Source: Stenotrophomonas sp. VV52 (GTDB taxonomy: Bacteria > Pseudomonadota > Gammaproteobacteria > Xanthomonadales > Xanthomonadaceae). Taken from it: a stretch of DNA of 64,000 nt. Shown here piece after piece: positions 49,505 to 59,200 of this stretch; within the stretch, counting starts at the first letter, position 1, and each line of letters starts with the position of its first letter. The translations under genes were made by a program, and so were the position numbers. The notes under the pieces are model-generated. The model was not told where the DNA came from and made no database searches. It saw only the letters and a list, made by a program, of their open reading frames with translations. The stretch spans positions 434,001 through 498,000 of the forward strand of contig NZ_PKQQ01000002.1 in NCBI RefSeq assembly GCF_002893095.1, in the 5' to 3' direction.

Positions 49505-52500
49505 GTGACGCTTCCGCGCGCAACCCTGCACGCCCGGGCTGTCGTGGTGCTGTTGGCCTGCCTGCTTGCCTGGCCGGTGGCGGGCAACCCGACCGTGGTG
49601 CAGATCCCGGCGCCACGCCTGCTTGGCATTCCCGACGGGCTCCACGATCCCCAGGTGCGGGCCATCGCAGAGGATGCCTCCGGCTACCTGTGGCTGGCCG
49701 GCAGCGATGGCCTGATGCGATTCGACGGACAGCGCTTCCGCCAGTGGCGGCGCGAGGAAGGCCTGCCGGACGTGGACCTGCGCGCGATCCACGTCGACGC
49801 GCGCGACCGGTTGTGGCTCGGCACCGCCAACCAGGGACTGGTGATGATGGGCAGTGATCGCAGCGGCTTCCAGCGGATGTCGGCATCGGCCCCGCTTGCG
49901 CTGCGGCAGGGCCATCTGCGGCAGGTCAGCAGCAGCGGCGATGGCCGGGTCTGGGCCATCGGCAGCGACCAGCAGCTCCATGCGCTGTCGCCACGCGATG
50001 GGCAATGGCAGCGTTACCCGCTGCCGGGTGCGACGGTGATCGCGCTGGTGCGCGACAGTACCGGCACGCTGTGGGCCGCCCAGCCTGCGGCGTTGTGGCG
50101 CTGGCAGGGTGCGCATTTCGCGCGCGTCGCCCTGCCGGGTTCCGCTGCAGCGCCGATCAAGTCACTGTGGGCTGATCCCCAGGGTGGCATCGAAGTGACC
50201 ACGGCGCGGGGCAGCTGGGCGGTCGGGGCGGCCACCCGAGCGCGCCGCCTCGAGCCCGGCGACCGCAGCGTGCTGCGCAGTACCGATGGAACCCTGTGGC
50301 AGCACGGCGAACGCGGCCTGCAACGGCGCGACGCCGGCCGCGTGCTGCCGGTGTCGCTGGTACTGCCGCCGGGCGCCGCACCGGGTCCGGTGGTGATCCG
50401 CCAGGCCTTGGAAGACCGTGGCGGCGACCTGTGGTGGGTCAGCGAACGCCACGGGCTGTGGTGGCTGTCGGCGCGCTGGCGGCAGTTCACCGCATTGCCC
50501 GCTGTCGCCGACGGCACACCGGGGATCGGCAGTCACTACGCGCTGGCCCTGGCGGCGTCGGGTCCGCACCACGCCTGGGTGGCCGGCAGCCGCGGGCGCC
50601 TGCAGCACCTGGACCTGCGTACCGGCCACGGCCGCGATGTCGGTGCGTACCCGCACGCCGGGGTGACCGCGCTGCCGGTCGGCCTGGATGAGGACGCGCG
50701 TGGCCGGGTCTGGCTGGCCAGTGCGGACCGTCTGCTGCGCTACGACCCGCAGCAGGGACAGCGTCGGACATGGCCACTCGGCCTGCACGCGCCGCAAGGT
50801 GCGCTGTCGCTGCAGGTGTGCGCGCAGGAGCAGGTCTGGCTGGCCCACCCACAGGCGATCCAGCAGTGGTCGCCAGGCGGTGAGCGGCTGCGCCACCTCG
50901 CGCCGCAGGCGGTGGGTCTGGCGAACGACCTGCCGCTGCGCCAGTTGCTGTGCACGCGCGACGGCGAACTGTGGGCCACCGATCCGGCCGGTGCGATGCG
51001 CTGGTCGCCGTCCCGCGAACGTTTCGAACCGGTACCGGGAGACGGCGTCGGCGCAAGCCTGGCGCTCGCCGAGGCCGACGATGGCACGCTGTGGATCAGC
51101 CGCGATGCCGCGCTGGAACAGTACCGCCGCGTGCACGGCAGGCTGCAGCGCCTGCGCCGGCTGGGCCCTGCCGAAGGCTACCCGCAGCTGCGCGCCGAAG
51201 CGCTGGTGGTGGGCGGCAACGGCGTGGCGTGGGCCGGCGCGGCGCGTGGACTGGTGCGGGTCGACCCGGGCCCGGGTGAGGTGACGGTGCTCGGCACCGC
51301 GCAGGGCCTGCCGGTGCAGGAAGTGCTGTCGCATCGCCTGCTGCGCACCGGTGCGGGCGCGGTCGTGGCGGGCATGCGCGAAGGCGGGCTGCTGGCCTTC
51401 GACCCGCGCGCGTTGCGCACGCCGGTGTCGCCCCCGGTGCTGGTATTCGACGCGATGAGCCGGCGCCGCCATGGCCGGATCATCCAGGTACCGGTGTCGA
51501 TGCAGCCGGTGATCCTGGGGACCGCCGACCGCAACGTGCGGGTGGCGGTCCGCCTGCTGGGCCGCGGCGACCCGGACCGCATCCACTACCGCTTCCGCCT
51601 GCTCGGCCAGGACCCGGGCTGGGTCGACACCGGACCGGTGGCGCAGCGCCTGTTTACCCGTCTGCCGGCCGGCGACCATACCCTGCTGGTGCAGGCCCGC
51701 CACGCCGGCGGACCCTGGTCGAGCGTACGCCAGTTGCCGTTGCGGGTGGTGCCGCGCTGGTGGGAAACAACCGTGGGGCGCAGCGTCGCCGGCATCGCCA
51801 TCTGCCTGGTGGCGGTCGGGCTGTCGCGCCTGCATCAACAGCGGCAACGGCAACGCGCGCGCCGACGCCAGGCGCGTGCGCGCGAGCAGCGCGCAGAACA
51901 GGACTCGCTGCAGCGCAGCCGTTTCCTGGCCGAGCTTGGCAGCCAGGTGCGCGCGCCGCTGACGCCCGTGCTCGGCTGGAGCGAGCTGCTGCTGCAGTCA
52001 CCGTTATCGCCCCTGCAACGCGAGCAGGTCGGCAGCCTGCAACAGGCGGGACATCATCTGCTGCAGCTGATGGATGACGCACTGGACCTGGCCGGCATCG
52101 AGTCCGGCCGCCTGCAGTTGCAGCCTGTTCCGTTCGTGCTGGCCGAGCTGATCCGCGAGCTGCACGCCCTGCTGCTGCCGGTGGCGCGGCGCAAGGCGCT
52201 GGCCCTGCACTGGAGCAGTGCGCTGGACCCGGACACCCGCTATCTCGGCGACGTGCAGCGTCTTCGCCAGATCCTGTTGAACCTGCTCGGCAATGCACTG
52301 AAGTTCACCGCGCACGGACAGGTGCGCCTGGCCGCGCGGCCGGCACCGGATGGCAATGGGGTGCTGCTGTGCGTGTCCGATACCGGACCGGGCATGACCC
52401 CGGCGCAGCTGCAGCGGCTGTTCCAGCGCTTCAGCCAGGTGGACGCGCCGGCGACCGGGGCATGCCATGGCGGCAGCGGCTTGGGCCTGGCCATCAGCCG

Positions 52501-52999
52501 GGAACTGGCCCAGGCCATGGGCGGCAGCCTGGTGGTGGACAGCCAGCGCGGGCGGGGCACGCAGTTCCAGTTGCTGCTCCCCTGGCACCCGCTTCCGCCG
52601 GGCGCGACAGTGGCGGCTACCGCCTGCGCGCCTGCTCCGGCAACCCCGTTGCGGATCATGCTGATGCTGTCGCCGGACGAGGCCGAGACCGTGGAGGTGG
52701 TCTGCGCGATGCTGCGCGCGCAGGGCCACAAGGTGGTGGGTGTGCGCAACGCGGATGCCTGGGTACACGATGTGGACCCCGGACCGTGGGACCTGATCGT
52801 GGCCGATCCGGACCTGCTGGTCGCGGGCGGGCGGCTCAGTGCGCGCTTGCCCTGGCTGTGGCCGGGGGTGCGGCGGATGGCGCTGACCGCGCGCGCCGAC
52901 GCCTGCGCCGAGCGCGATGCACGGGCTGGCGGTTTCGAGGGGTTCGCGCGGCTGCCGCTGACCGGTACGCGGTTGGCAGCAGCGCTGGAGGCGGCGTGA
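49505..52999 (+). CDS. Hybrid sensor kinase 2: ATPase kept, phospho-His lost, receiver degenerate
   Basis: A 1164-residue paralogue with signal peptide (ends near VAGNP), propeller, Y_Y_Y domain and a membrane helix. The dimerisation helix reads ELGSQVRAPLTPVLGW: the phospho-accepting His is Ser (codon AGC, 51941-51943, residue 813). The ATPase motifs are intact: NLLGNALKFT, SDTGPGM, GGSGLGL. The receiver lacks the acidic pair (MLSPDE) and the conserved Lys (FARLPLTG), keeping one Asp. Alone it cannot autophosphorylate on a histidine. The start is GTG without a clear ribosome site. Its stop overlaps the start of kinase 3 (GTGA). It may donate phosphate to the histidine of kinase 3. Confidence 0.9.
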   Translation: MTLPRATLHARAVVVLLACLLAWPVAGNPTVVQIPAPRLLGIPDGLHDPQVRAIAEDASGYLWLAGSDGLMRFDGQRFRQWRREEGLPDVDLRAIHVDARDRLWLGTANQGLVMMGSDRSGFQRMSASAPLALRQGHLRQVSSSGDGRVWAIGSDQQLHALSPRDGQWQRYPLPGATVIALVRDSTGTLWAAQPAALWRWQGAHFARVALPGSAAAPIKSLWADPQGGIEVTTARGSWAVGAATRARRLEPGDRSVLRSTDGTLWQHGERGLQRRDAGRVLPVSLVLPPGAAPGPVVIRQALEDRGGDLWWVSERHGLWWLSARWRQFTALPAVADGTPGIGSHYALALAASGPHHAWVAGSRGRLQHLDLRTGHGRDVGAYPHAGVTALPVGLDEDARGRVWLASADRLLRYDPQQGQRRTWPLGLHAPQGALSLQVCAQEQVWLAHPQAIQQWSPGGERLRHLAPQAVGLANDLPLRQLLCTRDGELWATDPAGAMRWSPSRERFEPVPGDGVGASLALAEADDGTLWISRDAALEQYRRVHGRLQRLRRLGPAEGYPQLRAEALVVGGNGVAWAGAARGLVRVDPGPGEVTVLGTAQGLPVQEVLSHRLLRTGAGAVVAGMREGGLLAFDPRALRTPVSPPVLVFDAMSRRRHGRIIQVPVSMQPVILGTADRNVRVAVRLLGRGDPDRIHYRFRLLGQDPGWVDTGPVAQRLFTRLPAGDHTLLVQARHAGGPWSSVRQLPLRVVPRWWETTVGRSVAGIAICLVAVGLSRLHQQRQRQRARRRQARAREQRAEQDSLQRSRFLAELGSQVRAPLTPVLGWSELLLQSPLSPLQREQVGSLQQAGHHLLQLMDDALDLAGIESGRLQLQPVPFVLAELIRELHALLLPVARRKALALHWSSALDPDTRYLGDVQRLRQILLNLLGNALKFTAHGQVRLAARPAPDGNGVLLCVSDTGPGMTPAQLQRLFQRFSQVDAPATGACHGGSGLGLAISRELAQAMGGSLVVDSQRGRGTQFQLLLPWHPLPPGATVAATACAPAPATPLRIMLMLSPDEAETVEVVCAMLRAQGHKVVGVRNADAWVHDVDPGPWDLIVADPDLLVAGGRLSARLPWLWPGVRRMALTARADACAERDARAGGFEGFARLPLTGTRLAAALEAA

Positions 53000-55900
53000 T
53001 CGAGGCGATGCATTCGCGCCTGCGCTGCGTGGCCGTGCTGCTGGCCGTGCTGCTGTGTGCCGGCGTTGCGCGCGCGGCACCGCCCAATGCCGTGCGCTTC
53101 ACCACCGCCGACGGGTTGCCGTCCAACGCGGTGCACCAGGTGGTGGAAGACCGCGTCGGCTATCTGTGGTTCGCAACCGACGATGGCCTGGCCCGGTTCG
53201 ACGGTGAGCGATTCCGGATCTGGCGCCGGGAGCAGGGCCTGTCGGACAACCAGCTGCTCTCGATCGCGGTCGACAGCGACGACCAGCTGTGGATCGGCAC
53301 GGCCCACGGACAGCTGATGCGGATGTCGGCCGACCGCAGCCACATCGTCCATTTCGACCGTACGCGTTACCCGGCATTGGCCAACGCCGCGATCGGCGTG
53401 CTGCTGCCCACGCCCGAAGGTGCGGTGTGGTTCGGCAGCCGCGACGCCGGCCTGTTCCGCCTGGGACCGGACCAACGCCTGCGCCAGTTCCTGCCCGCGC
53501 TGCGGGGCGATGGTCTTCCCGACCGGCGCGTGGACCACCTGGCACTGACCGCCGATGGCACGCTCTGGGTCGGCACGCCGCGCGGCCTGGTGCGCTGGCG
53601 CGAGGGTCGCTTCATTCCCGCCCCTGCGGTGTTGGCGGACGCACCGGTCAGTGCGTTGCTGGTGGATGCCGAAGGCGACCTCTGGGTGGGCAGTGCAGCG
53701 GGTCCGTGGCGCTGGACCCGCGCGGGCCGGCTGGATCCGGTGGATGCCAGTACCGGCACCCGCGCGCTGGGCCTGTCCCGTCGCGGTGGGCCGTGGCTGG
53801 GCGACGACGCGCAGGTATGGCGGCCCGGCGCGGAACCCGTGCCGGAGGTCGCGGTGGCGCCGCTGGGCAGCCCGGACCGGCCGCAGTTCCACACGGCGAT
53901 GGAGGACCGCCATGGCAGCGTCTGGTTGTTGGGCAGGCATCTGGGCGTCTGGCGCCTGCCGCCCCACTGGCAACACTTCCAGCCGATCGACCCGATGCCT
54001 GCAGGGGCGCCTGCGGCGAGCGGCGCGCTGTTGGACCCGGACCGGTCTCCGGTGCAGCTGGCCTGTGCGGACGGCAGTCGTTGGCGGCTCGATGCCGCCA
54101 TCATTGAACGACATCCGCCCGATGGTGCCGCCCCGCAACGCTGGCGCTGGAACGCGCTGGAGAAGGCGCCGCCGAGCGGTCCCCTGGCGCTGCACTGCGA
54201 TGGGGGCGCTGGCTTGTGGTGGGGCGGACGACATGGCCTGGCCCGCTGGCACGCAGGGCGCTTCCATCCGGTACCGGGTGTGGAAGGGGACGTTACCGCC
54301 CTGCATGGCGTCGATGCCGCGACGCTGTGGGTGGCCAGCCCCGAGCGGGTGAGTCGCTATCAGATCCAGGACGGCGTGGCCCGACCCGGCGTGCAGGTGG
54401 ATGCCCGCCAGGGGCTGCCCGCAGTGCGCCTGGTATCGCTGGCCGCCGACGCGCACGGCGCGGTGTGGGCCAGCAGTGCGCGCGGCCTGCTGCGGCTGCG
54501 CCCGCGCGAAGGCCTGGTGCGGCTGTACACGCGCAGCGAAGGCGTGCCCGATGCGGTGATCAACGCGCAACTGCAACCTGCCGGTACGCAGATGCTGGCG
54601 GTGGACCGCCACGGCCGCGCGACGCGCTTCGACCCGATGGGCCTGGCGGCCCGTCGCAGCGAGCCGGCGCTGGTGGTCGAGCGGGTACAGCTGTATCGCG
54701 ACGGCGCACTGCAGACGCTGCCGCCTGCGGCGGTGATCCCGCTGCGTCCCGGCGACCGCGACCTGCAGGTAAGCGTGCGCCTGCTGGGGGCGCCCGTGCA
54801 GGCGCGCCAGCAGTACCGGTTCCGCGTGTGCGGACTGGATCGCGAATGGATCCGGGTGGGCCGCAGTGGCACCCGCGGTTTTGCGCGGGTGCCACCGGGC
54901 GAGCATCGCCTGGAGTTCCAGGCGCGGCTGGCCGATGGCAGTTGGTCGTCAACGCAGTCGCTGCTGCTGCAGGTCGAACGCAGCGGCTGGTACCACCCGG
55001 TGCTGGAAGGGGCACGGGTGGGCGCCGGCGTGCTGCTGGTCGGCGGCGGCGCCTGGGCGGCACTACGCCGGGTCGCGCGGGGCCGGCGCGCGGATGCGTC
55101 CAGCCAACGCCTGGCCCTGACCCTGCGTTCGGCGCAGGCCAAGGCGCACTACCTGGCCACGCTCGGGCATGAGGTCCGAACCCCGCTGACCGGGGTGCTG
55201 GGCATGAGCGAGCTGCTGCTGGCCTCGCCGCTGCATGCCGCGCAGCGACGTTCGCTGGAGCAGATCCGGGCCGGTGGCCAGGCCCTGCTGGCACGGGTCG
55301 ACGCGGCGCTGGACGAGGCCCGCCTGGAGGCCGGCTGCGCGCCGCTGCAACCGATCGATTTCGACGTGGTGGCCGTGCACCGGCAGTGGCTCGCGCGGCA
55401 GGTGGTGCCCTCCTGCCGGCGCGGCACCGCGCTGGCGCTGTGCCTGCACGTGGAGGCGGGCGCGCGCGCGCACGGCGACCCACAGCGGCTGGCCCAGCTG
55501 CTGGATACCGTGGCGCGCACCCTCGGCCGGCGGACCGGGGCAGGGCGGGTGGTGCTGCAGGTGGCGTGGCGACCGGGACGCGACGGCCTGCTGCTGGCGT
55601 TCGATGCCGCCGGCCGCGTGGCGCCGCGTGGCGGGCGCGCGGCGGTCATGCCGACACCGTCGGCGGACGCGCTGTGCGCCGCGCTTGCCGCCGCCGAGCG
55701 GCTGGCCGGCGCTCTGGGTGGTGCGCTGCGCGTGCACGCGGCCGAAGGCAGGCAGTGGCGCGTGCAGGTAAGCCTGCCGATGCCGGCCGTGGCAGGGCAC
55801 GAGGGGGGCGGCGGGGATACGGCTGCCGGCCGGGTGCTGCTGGTGGATGACGATCGCGCTGCCGCCATCGCCGGTTGCGCGCTGCTGGGCGCCCAGGGCA

Positions 55901-56196
55901 TGCAGGCCGTGCACGCGACCAATGCGCTGTCGGCGCTGACCGAACTGACCGGCGGCGGATTCGACGCGGTGCTGGTCGACACCGACCTGCCTGGCCTGGA
56001 TGGCGTGGACCTGCTGGGCCTGCTGCGCGCCACGCACCCGGACACGCCGGTGCTGGCCATGTGCGGGCAGGCCCGCCCCGGGCTCGCCGGCCGGGTCCTC
56101 GCGGCGGGTGGCGGCGACCTGCTGCGCAAACCGGTCAGCGCCACTACGTTGCGCCAGGCCCTGCGCCGGACAGAACCGTTTACCATCCCGTCTTGA
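52996..56196 (+). CDS. Hybrid sensor kinase 3: phospho-His kept, ATPase lost
   Basis: A 1066-residue paralogue with signal peptide, propeller ([16 protein letters not shown]), Y_Y_Y domain and membrane helix. HisKA is intact, [16 protein letters not shown] (His about 725). The ATPase region is degenerate: the N box reads LLDTVARTLGRR, with Thr in both Asn positions; the DTGPG motif is replaced by DAAGRV; the GGSGLGL motif is gone. The receiver is intact except Thr to Cys (VDDD, LVDTDLPGLDG with Asp about 995, LRKP). GTG 52996 is chosen for the GTGA overlap with kinase 2 and a GGAGG upstream; ATG 53008 is the alternative. It should need another kinase to be phosphorylated. Confidence 0.9.
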   Translation: MIEAMHSRLRCVAVLLAVLLCAGVARAAPPNAVRFTTADGLPSNAVHQVVEDRVGYLWFATDDGLARFDGERFRIWRREQGLSDNQLLSIAVDSDDQLWIGTAHGQLMRMSADRSHIVHFDRTRYPALANAAIGVLLPTPEGAVWFGSRDAGLFRLGPDQRLRQFLPALRGDGLPDRRVDHLALTADGTLWVGTPRGLVRWREGRFIPAPAVLADAPVSALLVDAEGDLWVGSAAGPWRWTRAGRLDPVDASTGTRALGLSRRGGPWLGDDAQVWRPGAEPVPEVAVAPLGSPDRPQFHTAMEDRHGSVWLLGRHLGVWRLPPHWQHFQPIDPMPAGAPAASGALLDPDRSPVQLACADGSRWRLDAAIIERHPPDGAAPQRWRWNALEKAPPSGPLALHCDGGAGLWWGGRHGLARWHAGRFHPVPGVEGDVTALHGVDAATLWVASPERVSRYQIQDGVARPGVQVDARQGLPAVRLVSLAADAHGAVWASSARGLLRLRPREGLVRLYTRSEGVPDAVINAQLQPAGTQMLAVDRHGRATRFDPMGLAARRSEPALVVERVQLYRDGALQTLPPAAVIPLRPGDRDLQVSVRLLGAPVQARQQYRFRVCGLDREWIRVGRSGTRGFARVPPGEHRLEFQARLADGSWSSTQSLLLQVERSGWYHPVLEGARVGAGVLLVGGGAWAALRRVARGRRADASSQRLALTLRSAQAKAHYLATLGHEVRTPLTGVLGMSELLLASPLHAAQRRSLEQIRAGGQALLARVDAALDEARLEAGCAPLQPIDFDVVAVHRQWLARQVVPSCRRGTALALCLHVEAGARAHGDPQRLAQLLDTVARTLGRRTGAGRVVLQVAWRPGRDGLLLAFDAAGRVAPRGGRAAVMPTPSADALCAALAAAERLAGALGGALRVHAAEGRQWRVQVSLPMPAVAGHEGGGGDTAAGRVLLVDDDRAAAIAGCALLGAQGMQAVHATNALSALTELTGGGFDAVLVDTDLPGLDGVDLLGLLRATHPDTPVLAMCGQARPGLAGRVLAAGGGDLLRKPVSATTLRQALRRTEPFTIPS

Positions 56197-56247
56197 TCGG
56201 GCCGATTGCGTCAGATCATGCCCGGTCCGTTCCAGGAGATCCATTTG

Positions 56248-59200
56248 GTGGTGCCTACGCGTTGGCTGCTCCTGTTGGGACTGCTGTTGCTGTGGCCGCA
56301 ACTGGCGGTGGCGCAGCCGATCCCGCCTACGCCGCGCCAGCTGACCGTGTTCGACGGGCTGCCTTCCAACACGGTCAACCGCATGGCCGAGGATGGCTAC
56401 GGGTATCTGTGGCTGGCCACCAACGACGGCCTGGCGCGCTTCGACGGGCGCAACTACCGGGTCTGGCGCGCCGAGGACGGACTGCGCGACAACCAGATCT
56501 GGAGCGTGCACGTGGACGCGCGCAACCAGTTGTGGATCGGTACCGAGAACGCGGGCCTGGCAATGATGTCCGCCGACCGCCGCGAACTGCGCTTCTTCGA
56601 CCGCCGCAGCAACCCGATCATCGGCAGCAACACGATCTGGAGCCTGGCCTCCACCGGCGATGGCGCGCTGTGGTTCGGCACCTACGAAGGCGGCCTGCAT
56701 CGACTCGACCGCGATGGGGTCATCACCCGCTTCATGCCCGAGCCCGGCAACAAGCGCAGCCTGCCGGCCGCGTCGGTGACGCACATGGCCACCACCCGCG
56801 ATGGCAGTCTGTGGGTGGGCACCAAGGCAGGCCTGGCGCGCTGGACCGGTCGTGACTTCGAGCGTGTGCCGACGTCCAGGCTGCCCACCGCCTTCATCAA
56901 CGGGCTGACCGCCGAACTGGACGGCAGCCTGTGGATCAGCACCGTTGCCGGCACCGTGGTGCGCCGTCCCGACGGCAGCTTCGAGCCCGCGCCCTGGAAG
57001 GTGGATGCCGGCGACCAGGTGCTGGGCATGATGCTGCGCGACGAACAGGGCGGGTATTGGCTCGACACGCAGTCCGGGCTGGGCCGTGTCTACCAGGGCC
57101 GGTTCCAGCAGGTGCCGCTGTACAGCGCGGTTGCGCGCGGCCAGGTGCGGCCCAACTGGACCGGCGGTTACGAAGACCGCGAAGGCGGCATCTGGCTGGC
57201 CAGCAGCAACAGCGGCCTGTGGCACCTGCTGCCGCGCTGGTGGCAGTTCTCGGTGCTGTCGCGCTTGGAGGACGATCCCGCCTCGCTGCGCAATGGCTAT
57301 GTGCTGGGCATGGCCGCGTCGGCCAATGGGGGCGTCTGGGCGGTCGGCACGCATGGCGCGCTGGACCGCTTCGACCCGGTGTCCGGCAGCGTCGAGCAGC
57401 ATCGCACCTGGGTGAATGGCAGCAAGTGGCTGCAGTCGGTGCTGGAGGACCGGCGCGGCCAGGTCTGGATCGGCTCGGATGAGGCGGTGCTGCGCTACGA
57501 CCCGCGCAGCGGTGCGTTGCAACGCTGGGGCCATGATGCGCAGACCGATGCCGCCCTGGACGGCACGGTGGAGACGCTGGCATTGTGCGACGGCGACCGG
57601 ATCTGGAGTTCCGCGTCGGGCGGACTGCAGCAGCGCGACACCGACGGCCGGGTCCTGCAGCAGGTGCTGGCCGGTACCCGCGGCCTGGCTGCCGGCCAGA
57701 TGGTCCAGGACCTGTTGTGCGGGCCGCAGGACCACCTGTGGCTGGGGACCAGCCAGGGCCTGCTGCAATGGGTGCCCGCGCGTGCGCGGTTCGAACCGTT
57801 GCCCGGCGGCACGGGCGCCGGTATCCATGCCATGGCACGCGCCAACGACGGCAGCATCTGGGTGTCGGAAGAAGGACAACTGGTCCGCTATGGCTGGCGC
57901 GGCGAGCGGCTGGAGCGCGACGCGCTGGTCGGTGCGGAGGAGGGCTACCCCAAGCTGTCGGCGAGCGGTCTTGTGGTCGACGCGCAGGACATCGTGTGGG
58001 CGGCCAGCGCACGTGGCCTGATCCGCGTCGACGCCGCGCAGGGCAGCGTGCGCCAGTACGGCGTGCGCGATGGCCTGCCCAGCCAGGAATTCCGCCGCGG
58101 CACGCTGGTGCGCACCGCCAGTGGGCACGTCGCCGGCGGTACCCCGGCCGGCGTGGTGCTGTTCGACCCGGACCAGGTGCGGCCGGCGACGCGGCGCGCG
58201 CCGCTGGTGATCGAGCGGGTTGAAGTGCGGCGAGGCGACCAGATGCTCGACCTGACCCACCTGGAGCCGCTGGAAATCGCCGACGCCGACCGCGACCTGC
58301 GGATCGTGGCGCGGTTGCTTTCGTTCGCCGATTCGTCGTCGAACAGCTACCGCTACCGCCTGGCCGGCTATGACCCGGATTGGGTGGAAGTGGGGCCGGG
58401 CGGCGAGCGCGTGTTCTCGCGGTTGCCGCCGGGACGCTACCGGCTGGAAGTGCAGGCGCGTTCGGCCGACCTGGTCTGGTCGCGGGTGCAGGTGCTGGAA
58501 TTCCGCGTGCAGCCGCCGTGGTGGCGCAGCGTGTCCGGCCTGCTGGTGATGACTTCGATCGCGCTGCTGCTGATGAGCCTGTTCGCCTGGCTGTACCGGC
58601 GCCGCGTGCAGCGCCGCCACGCCTACCAGCTGGCCCTGCACAAGCAGGAACTGGCCGAACAGGCCTCGGCGGCCAAGACCCGGTTCCTGGCCAATCTGGG
58701 CCACGAAGTGCGCACGCCGATGACCGGCGTGCTGGGCATGAGCGAGCTGCTGCTCGGCTCACCCCTGAGCCCGCAGCAGCGCAGCTACACCGAGTCGATC
58801 CGCCACGCCGGCGAGCACCTGCTGCACCTGGTCAACGACGCACTGGACCTGGCGCGCATCGAGTCGGGTCGACTGCAACTGCAGAACCAGCCGTTCGCGC
58901 TGCAGGGTGTGATCGAGGATGTGTGCACGCTGATGGCGGCCCTGGCCGAACAGAAGGGCCTGCGGTTCGTGGTCGACAACGACCTGCCGGCCGGACTGGG
59001 CAGCGTGGGCGACGCGGTGCGTCTGCGCCAGATCCTGCTCAACCTGCTCGGCAACGCGGTCAAGTTCACCAGCCAGGGCGAGGTGCGGCTCAAGGCGCGC
59101 GCGCTGGCGCCGGACCGTGGCCTGTATTTCGAAGTCTCCGACACCGGTCCGGGAATCAGCAGCGACCAGCAGCAGCGCCTGTTCCGCCGGTTTGAACAGG

